Source: Lactobacillaceae bacterium UBA639 (GTDB taxonomy: Bacteria; Bacillota; Bacilli; Lactobacillales; Lactobacillaceae). Taken from it: a stretch of 7,154 nt of DNA. Made by a program: the position numbers and the translations under genes. The first letter of the stretch is position 1. Each line of letters begins with the position of its first letter. The stretch covers positions 7,480-14,633 of the forward strand of contig DBOT01000134.1 of NCBI GenBank assembly GCA_002299975.1. Reading direction: 5' to 3'. Under the pieces are notes generated by a model. It searched no databases. It was not told where the DNA came from and worked only from the letters and a program-made list of their open reading frames with translations. This document shows, one piece after another, positions 1-5,100 of this stretch.

Positions 1-1079
1 CGGTCCCCGTTATACATTCCCCGTACCTGGGGCATCGTCTGGTGGGACTCGTCGACTACCATCAGGAAGTCCTTCGGGAAGAAGTCAAGCAGGGTGTAAG
101 GCGGCTCACCAGGTTTGCGCCGGTCCATATACCGTGAGTAGTTCTCAATTCCGTTGACATAGCCAACTTCCCGCATCATCTCGATGTCGTAGCTGGTCCG
201 CTGCTGGATCCGTTCCGCCTCGAGGAGTTTGCCTTCGTCAGTAAACTTCTTGACCTGCTTCTTCATGTCAGCTTCGATCTCCGGCAGGGCCAGGTCCATA
301 ATGTCTTCATTAGTCATGAAGTGGGTGGCCGGGAAGATTGAGACTTCCTCCCGGTCCCCCTTGACTTCGCCGGTCAGGGCATCGACTTCGCGAATCCGGT
401 CGATCTCGTCACCGAAAAATTCGATCCGCAGGGCAGTTTCACCGTGTGATGCCGGGAAGATCTCTACCACGTCGCCGTGGACCCGAAAACGGCCCCGCTG
501 GAAGTCGATGTCATTGCGGTCGTACTGAATCTTGACCAAGTCGTTCAGCACCGTGTCGCGTTCGATCTCCTGGCCAACGTGGAGGGAAAGGACGCTGTTT
601 TGGTACTCGTTCGGATTACCAAGACCGAAGATACTGGAGACCGAGGCCACCACGATCACGTCGTTACGCTCCAGGAGCGCGGTCGTGGCCGCGTTCCGCA
701 GCTTATCGATCTCATCGTTGATGGAGGCATCCTTTTCAATGTAGGTATCACTGGATGGTACATAGGCCTCAGGCTGGTAGTAATCATAGTAAGAAACGAA
801 ATATTCCACCGCATTATTAGGGAAGAACTTCTTCATTTCGCCATACAACTGCCCCGCCAAGGTCTTGTTGTGGGAAAGGATCAGGGTCGGTTTATTCACG
901 TTAGCAATCACGTTGGAGATCGTGAAGGTCTTCCCGGTCCCCGTTGCCCCCAAGAGGATCTGGGCCTTCTCCCCCTTCTCGATTCCCTGGGTCAACTCGG
1001 CGATGGCCTCGGGCTGGTCTCCGGTTGGCTTATAGTCTGAAACAAGGTCAAACTTCTTGTCTGGCTGTCGATAAATCAC
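1..1079 (-). CDS. uvrB: UvrB, excinuclease ABC subunit B (N-terminal 359 residues, runs off the left edge)
   Basis: UvrB is the damage-verifying helicase-like subunit of UvrABC nucleotide excision repair: UvrA loads it on DNA and it then recruits UvrC to cut. The frame is open from GTG at 1079-1077 to base 1 and begins (M)[19 protein letters not shown], a typical UvrB start. Walker A GATGTGKT is at residues 44-51 (927-950). The tyrosine-rich beta-hairpin that clamps DNA is at about residues 93-117, with [17 protein letters not shown]. The DESH Walker B/helicase box is at residues 343-346 (42-53). The family is usually about 660-680 residues, so roughly the first half is present; the later helicase motifs and the UvrC-binding tail lie outside. 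The GTG start is supported by AGGGAGG eight bases upstream and by the expected family N-terminus. A LexA-like operator upstream fits SOS control, as known for uvrB in Bacillus. uvrA often follows uvrB in Firmicutes, but that would be off-window. No frameshift or missing key residue is seen. Confidence 0.98.
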   Translation of the reverse strand, partial: MIYRQPDKKFDLVSDYKPTGDQPEAIAELTQGIEKGEKAQILLGATGTGKTFTISNVIANVNKPTLILSHNKTLAGQLYGEMKKFFPNNAVEYFVSYYDYYQPEAYVPSSDTYIEKDASINDEIDKLRNAATTALLERNDVIVVASVSSIFGLGNPNEYQNSVLSLHVGQEIERDTVLNDLVKIQYDRNDIDFQRGRFRVHGDVVEIFPASHGETALRIEFFGDEIDRIREVDALTGEVKGDREEVSIFPATHFMTNEDIMDLALPEIEADMKKQVKKFTDEGKLLEAERIQQRTSYDIEMMREVGYVNGIENYSRYMDRRKPGEPPYTLLDFFPKDFLMVVDESHQTMPQVRGMYNGD

Positions 1080-1087
1080 TACTTGTA

Positions 1088-1094
1088 CCTCCCT
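1088..1094 (-). promoter_or_regulatory. Ribosome binding site of uvrB
   Basis: On the minus strand AGGGAGG lies eight bases before the GTG codon at 1079. This is a near-perfect Shine-Dalgarno sequence, and it decides the GTG start where no ATG is present. Confidence 0.9.
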
Positions 1095-1102
1095 AATTAG
1101 CC

Positions 1103-1108
1103 ATTATA
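1103..1108 (-). promoter_or_regulatory. Perfect TATAAT -10-like box just upstream of uvrB
   Basis: The minus strand reads TATAAT exactly, ending nine bases before the ribosome binding site. No convincing -35 box sits 15-18 bases upstream, because that space is occupied by the hairpin at 1116-1141, and there is no TGn extension. If used, it would give a leader of under about 20 bases. It may be chance in AT-rich DNA, or a constitutive second uvrB promoter lying downstream of the hairpin. Confidence 0.3.
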
Positions 1109-1113
1109 CGTAC

Positions 1114-1141
1114 AAAAAGAGAAAGGTCGCCCTTTCTCTTT
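1114..1141 (-). terminator. Perfect 11-bp hairpin with GNRA loop and short U-run in the uvrB leader
   Basis: Bases 1116-1126 pair perfectly with 1131-1141 (arms AAAGAGAAAGG and CCTTTCTCTTT). Read on the minus strand, the loop is GCGA, a GNRA tetraloop, and the 3' arm ends in a run of five T (1114-1118, three of them in the stem). This looks like an intrinsic terminator acting leftward. It could be a second terminator for the upstream orphan gene. However, it also lies between the probable SOS promoter (1157-1185) and the uvrB start, so it may act as an attenuator or mRNA-stabilising leader hairpin. In the plus direction there is no gene for it to end. Confidence 0.6.
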
Positions 1142-1156
1142 ATTTAACTAATATTC

Positions 1157-1185
1157 AGTTTAGCATCCAAACATGCATTCGTCTA
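1157..1185 (-). promoter_or_regulatory. Probable uvrB promoter
   Basis: The minus strand shows a TAGACG -35-like box (1180-1185), a 17-base spacer, and an extended -10 TGCTAAACT (TAAACT at 1157-1162). Each hexamer matches consensus at 4 of 6 positions. The LexA-like box lies in the spacer and touches the -35 box, the normal place for a repressor operator. Transcription would start near 1150, about 70 bases before the GTG. Moderate confidence, because neither hexamer is strong. Confidence 0.45.
1168..1181 (-). promoter_or_regulatory. LexA (DinR) SOS box upstream of uvrB
   Basis: The minus strand reads CGAATGCATGTTTG, an imperfect palindrome. The Bacillus-type LexA consensus is CGAACATATGTTCG, often written CGAAC-RNRY-GTTYG. 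The match is CGAA, then T for C, GCAT satisfying RNRY, then GTTTG satisfying GTTYG, so one position departs from the relaxed form. It lies about 90 bases upstream of the start of uvrB, a known SOS-regulon member in Bacillus subtilis, and within the probable promoter spacer. Binding itself is inferred. Confidence 0.75.
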
Positions 1186-1204
1186 TCAATATGAAATGGT
1201 AACG

Positions 1205-1231
1205 AAAAAGGCCGTGGAAAACTCCGCGACC
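1205..1231 (-). terminator. Intrinsic terminator of the orphan LPQTG gene
   Basis: Bases 1210-1231 form a nine-position stem on the minus strand (GGTCGCGGA with TCCACGGCC, one G-U pair and one C-A mismatch) around a four-base loop. A run of five T follows at 1209-1205. It begins 14 bases after the stop codon at 1245-1247 and separates that gene from uvrB. Confidence 0.8.
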
Positions 1232-1244
1232 CTCTAATTAATGT

Positions 1245-1733
1245 TTAGAAGTGACGTTTGCGCAAGCTCAGGAGACTCAGGCTTCCGGTAATCAGTCCCA
1301 TGATAGTGGCAAGGAGTGATTGACTGTTACCGGTCTGTGGTAAGCCTTGGCCCTGGCCTCCTTGATGACTAGTGCCATTACCAGCAGCAACACTAGATTG
1401 ACTAGTTTGATTTACTGCAGATGAGGAGGCTACTGCTGATGAAGAAGTGGTAAGTGAGTTTACTTGATGATTGCTTGCCTTATCACCTTGACTATGTACC
1501 GTTACTTGATGCGTTGCCGCTTCTGATGTTTGGGTAACACCATTAGCAGATGGTGTCGACGATTGCTTGTCAGTGGCACCCGCGATCTCCATTGGGACCC
1601 ATGGAATAATAATCTTCGGCCGGTTATCTGACGGTTGAACAGGTACAGTCGGTTGAGTTGGCTGACTTACATTGGGTTGCTCTATTGGTTGTTCGGTCGG
1701 CTGTTCCGTCGGTTGCTCCGTTTTAAATTGCAT
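1245..1733 (-). pseudogene. Orphan C-terminal fragment of an LPQTG-anchored surface protein
   Basis: The 162-residue frame encodes only the wall-spanning and anchoring part of a surface protein. It has a four-copy TEQP-type repeat (residues 5-20), a Pro/Gln stretch, a short hydrophobic patch KIIIPWVPMEI (40-50), a long Ser/Thr/Gln/Ala-rich low-complexity stalk, Gly/Gln-rich TSHQGGQGQG, then LPQTG at 131-135 (1329-1343), a hydrophobic segment and the basic tail RKRHF. This is a standard sortase A sorting signal. There is no signal peptide, so as drawn the product could not be exported. The ATG at 1733 has no Shine-Dalgarno sequence, and TAG lies two codons upstream. I read it as the 3' remnant of a decayed or recombined adhesin or wall enzyme. 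The parent family cannot be told, because no catalytic or MucBP domain remains. Alternatives are a reservoir anchor cassette for recombination, or a short translated peptide of unknown role. The intact 3' end and terminator suggest fairly recent decay. Confidence 0.7.
1674..1721 (-). repeat. Four tandem 12-base repeats encoding (T/I)EQP
   Basis: On the minus strand four 12-base units follow one another (ACGGAGCAACCG, ACGGAACAGCCG, ACCGAACAACCA, ATAGAGCAACCC). They encode TEQP, TEQP, TEQP and IEQP near the start of the orphan anchor fragment. The units are diverged at third positions, so protein-level selection or age, rather than very recent slippage, shaped them. Pro-rich tandem units like this are usual in wall-spanning stalks. 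Confidence 0.8.
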
Positions 1734-1803
1734 TGTCTATTTAAGTATCTAGGAAATTATTGAGCAAGATTTAAATGAAAACTTCATCATATGTACGATT
1801 TAC

Positions 1804-1831
1804 ATTTTTTCATAATAATTGCAATTGTCAA
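1804..1831 (-). promoter_or_regulatory. Weak candidate promoter toward the orphan LPQTG gene
   Basis: The minus strand has a perfect TTGACA at 1826-1831. Sixteen bases downstream is AAAAAT (1804-1809), which matches the -10 consensus at only 4 of 6 positions. The AT-rich context makes chance matches likely. If active, the transcript would begin about 60 bases before the ATG at 1733 and would carry no ribosome binding site for it. Confidence 0.3.
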
Positions 1832-1949
1832 TCGTTGGTAAGATTTATTAATACTTAATCCCTGGTAGTTTACAAAGAAAATTATAGGATTAACCCTATA
1901 TATCTTGTAGTCGCATCACTTAAATTATTAAATTTATGGGTTGAAAGTT

Positions 1950-1963
1950 GACGAACGCTTTCA
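1950..1963. promoter_or_regulatory. cre-like (CcpA) half site, low confidence
   Basis: The plus strand GACGAACGCTTTCA has an intact right half AACGCTTTCA of a catabolite-responsive element. The left half TG is displaced by one base (TGACGAACG). Against TGWNANCGNTNWCA I count 11 of 14. It overlaps the TTGAAAG/CTTTCAA inverted repeat. No clear promoter is attached, so it may be chance. Confidence 0.2.
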
Positions 1964-2031
1964 AAATTAATTTAACTTATCACTAGCTCGGTCAGCGACT
2001 CTAATTGGCCAATTTAGCCCTTATTTTACAT

Positions 2032-2065
2032 AAAAAAACGACCCACAATCGAAATTGTGGGTCGT
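2032..2065 (-). terminator. Strong intrinsic terminator of the adhesin gene
   Basis: Bases 2038-2049 and 2054-2065 form a perfect 12-bp stem (ACGACCCACAAT with ATTGTGGGTCGT). On the minus strand the loop is TTCG, the stable UUCG tetraloop, and seven T residues follow (2038-2032). It begins about 90 bases after the adhesin stop codon and insulates the orphan gene from adhesin transcription. Confidence 0.95.
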
Positions 2066-2068
2066 CTG

Positions 2069-2141
2069 CTTGGCATCAATAAATCTGAATTTAAGGTCAA
2101 TGTTTTAGGGGGTTATGTTTTCAGAATCTGTCCATGCCAAG
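2069..2141 (-). repeat. Nested inverted repeats in the adhesin 3' untranslated region
   Basis: CTTGGCAT at 2069-2076 is the exact reverse complement of ATGCCAAG at 2134-2141. Inside it, TCTGAA at 2084-2089 is the reverse complement of TTCAGA at 2120-2125. The gaps on the two sides (7 and 8 bases) nearly match, so the RNA could stack 8 bp, a small internal loop, 6 bp and a 30-base apical loop just before the terminator. Structure is inferred; function unknown. Confidence 0.5.
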
Positions 2142-2152
2142 TCTTCTTACTA

Positions 2153-5100
2153 TTATTCATGACGCTTCTTGGTTGCGCCAACGCCAAGACTTGCAGCAAC
2201 TGCCAAGCCCATCAGACCAAGGGCAGCAGCAGATACCGCCTCATTATTACCAGTTTGTGGCAACGTTGAGTTACTCTTTGCCGCTGGAGCTTGTTGCTGT
2301 TGCTGAACATTAACTGGTTGGCTAATTACATGATCAGTGTTGTTAGCAACCGGCTGAACAGTTGGGTTCATCGGCGTGTTGGAACTCGTCGGTGTACCTG
2401 GGTTAGCTGGTGTCAGTGAATTCCCAGGAACTGCTGGCTTATTTGGAGTATTCGGCGTTATCGGCTGTACTGGCTTCGTTGGCTGTGATGCCTTACTGTA
2501 AGTTACTGTAACGATAACGTCGTTAGAGCTCTGATCAATACCAGAGATTTCCTTAACATTACCATTACCGTCATCATAACCGTCTTGAACCGTGGAAGTG
2601 TAGCCATCAACAGCTGGTGTTACCACTACCGCAAACTTGTGACCATCATTGGCCGTCCAAGTGATGTTCTTGGTCTGGTCCTTCAGTTCATGACCTTCAG
2701 AATCGGTCCACTTCTTCGTAACGGAATCATAGTAAGCCGTCCCGGTGAAGTGTAATTGAGTAGTCTTGTCAGCTGGCGTCTGATCACCGGCACCAACATA
2801 GTGAACCGTCTCAGTAACCGTCTTCGTCAAGTCAGTATCCTTCAAGCCATTGCCTGGCTTATCTGGCGTGACCGGAATGATCTGATGTTCAACGTAGATG
2901 ATAACATTGACCGTACCCTTAGCAATTTCACTAGGAACAGTGACATCTGGGTTGATAACTTTATAACCAGCATTCTCAAGATCCTTGAGCGTAGTTGACT
3001 TGTTGAAGTCGACCTTAGTGCCGACATCATGGGTACCACTAGTCCAACCATAGTTAGGAAGGTTCCGGCCAGTAGTTGTATCCTGCACGATAACATTGAC
3101 TACCCCTTCATCCTTGGTTGGTACCCGATAGATTACGTCGGTATCCTTGCCTGGATCCTTCGGTGTAACTGTCGTTTGATCAGGAGTCCGACCTGGAACG
3201 GTTGGTACTGGTTCATCCGGTGTTACCTTCGTTGGGTCAGTTGGATCAGTTGGGTATTGTGGTGTTGGAACATCCGGAATTGGCTTACCGTTTGGATCAA
3301 CAGGAATAATCTTCCCGTTAGGAGCATAGGTAACTGTGACTTCCTTATTCAGGTCAGTTGGTGTGATCGTCGTTTCACCGGCACTAGCCTTATCAGCATG
3401 GTAGCCTTGAACAACTGGCGTGTCGACTCTGCCAAAGGTATGACTCGATACGTTCCAGCCAGAGTCACTAATGATCTTTCCGGTGACGTTATCGAAAGTG
3501 ATCGTCTTGGTGAAGTCGAAACTCTGCTTATTATCAGCAGGAGTCTTATCACCAGCACCAACGTAGTGGATCGTCTGGGTACCAGTCCGCTCCAGATCAG
3601 TAATGTCAGTTCCAGTTGGGTACTTTGGCCCATCTGGATTATTTGGATCCACTGGCTGACCTGGGGTCCCTGGCTTATCAGGCGTAACCGTCGTGGTGGT
3701 GTGCTTCAGAACCACGATATAAGTCTGAGTAGTACTGTCGTCGTGGTCATAGGTAGCACCAGCTGGGAAGCCATCGCTAACCAGAGCATACCCCTTCTTC
3801 TCAAGATTCTGAATCGTCTGAGCAGTTGAATAGTTAATCTTCGTGCCTGGCTTACCAGTGAGGTTACCAGAAGTAGCTATTAAGGCATCATGTTCATCGG
3901 AATCAACGTAGTTAACAATCGCCGTCTGATCATTAACTGGGGCTGGGTTCTTCGTGTAGGTAACCACATAAGTCTTGTTAATGTCACCATTACCAGTCTT
4001 TGGATCAAACGTAACCGTTTCACCACCGGCACTCTTTTGATCAGGGGTGTAGCCAGTAACTGTAGGTGTGTCAATAACCTTGTAAGTCTGACTAGTTGGT
4101 GTCCAGCCGTTATCCGTGATTACCTTGCCCGTAACAGTATCAATCACGAGACTGTGATCGAACTCAATGTTCGTAGTGCTTGGAGCAGGTGTCTGGTCAC
4201 CGGCACCAACGTAGATTACTTTCTGAGTCCCTTGCTTAATCAGGCTATCCCGGGTGTAACCACGCTCTGGATCAGGATTGTCTGGCGTAACGTTCTCAGT
4301 ACCATGCTTCAAGTTAATATAAACTGTTTGCAGACCATCCGTGTACTTAGCTGGCATCGCTGTTAGGTCACCGGTTGGTACTGGAGCTACTGTATCACGA
4401 ACGTAACCAAGTTTCTCCAGAGCTTGAATGTCACTGTCAAGGCTATAACCAGTTACATTACTGTCCTTCACACCAGTCAATGGTGTCTTAGGACCGTAAC
4501 CCGGAATATCTTCATTAGTCGTTGTATCATGGAAGATTACCGTAACCGTTCCACGTTCAACTGGGGTGTAAACAACCTTTGTCGGCTTAGTTGGGTCAAC
4601 TGGGGTTACCTTCGCAGTATTAGTGGTTGAGTTAGGCGTTACACCATCAGGTTGCTTTGGTGAAATCGTCCAGCCACCTGGTACCTTTGGACTGTCTTCG
4701 TTTGGTTGAACCTTAGTTGGGTCGTTCGGATCGTTTACATAGTCAACTGGGGTGGTGCCTGGAATTGGGTTCCCATTCTCATCCACAGTAATGATCTGAC
4801 TAATTGGCCGATAGATAATCGTGTCTTCGACGTTCAGGTCAGTTGGCGTTGCGATCTTATTACCATAGGTAGTGGTATTAGCAACATAGCCCTTAATTAC
4901 CTTGACATTGTTTTGGCCATCCTTAAATTGGTAACTCTTGGCATTCCAATCACCTGATTTAATAATATGACCATCAACAGCATCAACAATTGATGTCCGC
5001 GTGAACTTGAAGTCACCAGCATTACCCTTAACATCAGGAGCAGCTTGGGTACCATCACTGTATTGGAAGTGAATCGTTTCCGTTGGAATCAGCGTCTCAA

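Larger units (their letters stand above)
1734..2031. other. AT-rich intergenic stretch with no supported gene
   Basis: This stretch of about 300 bases lies between the adhesin terminator and the orphan anchor gene. Stops are frequent in the frames I read. Block 1801-1860 has 13 G+C of 60. It holds several small inverted repeats: TAAATT/AATTTA at 1921-1936, TATAGG/CCTATA at 1883-1900, TTGAAAG/CTTTCAA at 1941-1964, and ATTGGCCAAT near 2003-2012. It also holds a weak promoter at 1804-1831 and a half cre-like site. Directly in frame with the orphan gene, ATGATG at about 1789-1784 encodes MMKFSFKSCSIIS, followed by TAG and then a second TAG. This could be a trace of a lost N-terminus or chance. 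No transposase or IS end is recognisable. Confidence 0.6.

Noticed and set aside
477..1040. Plus-strand open frame of 187 codons
   Set aside because: It lies wholly opposite uvrB, whose conserved motifs are read on the minus strand. High GC in uvrB keeps antisense frames open by chance.
1951..1961. Second LexA box (CGAACGCTTTC)
   Set aside because: Only one half-site CGAAC is present; the partner GTTCG is missing at the right spacing.
1948..1976. Plus-strand promoter from TTGACG
   Set aside because: The hexamer 17-18 bases downstream is a poor -10 box, and no plus-strand gene or RNA follows.
2057..2269. Plus-strand 70-codon frame starting in the terminator stem
   Set aside because: It begins in the adhesin terminator hairpin and overlaps the sorting-signal codons on the other strand, with no promoter or ribosome binding site.
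2291..2305. Polyglutamine codon run as a phase-variation tract
   Set aside because: It consists of mixed CAA/CAG triplets, so length changes would keep the frame. I saw no long mononucleotide run or short tandem repeat of non-triplet length in the coding regions.
3029..3829. Long plus-strand open frame of 266 codons opposite the adhesin
   Set aside because: It is the antisense shadow of repeated Thr/Pro/Val-rich coding sequence. It is Trp- and Ile-rich with no family resemblance and no ribosome binding site, and the minus-strand frame is clearly real.
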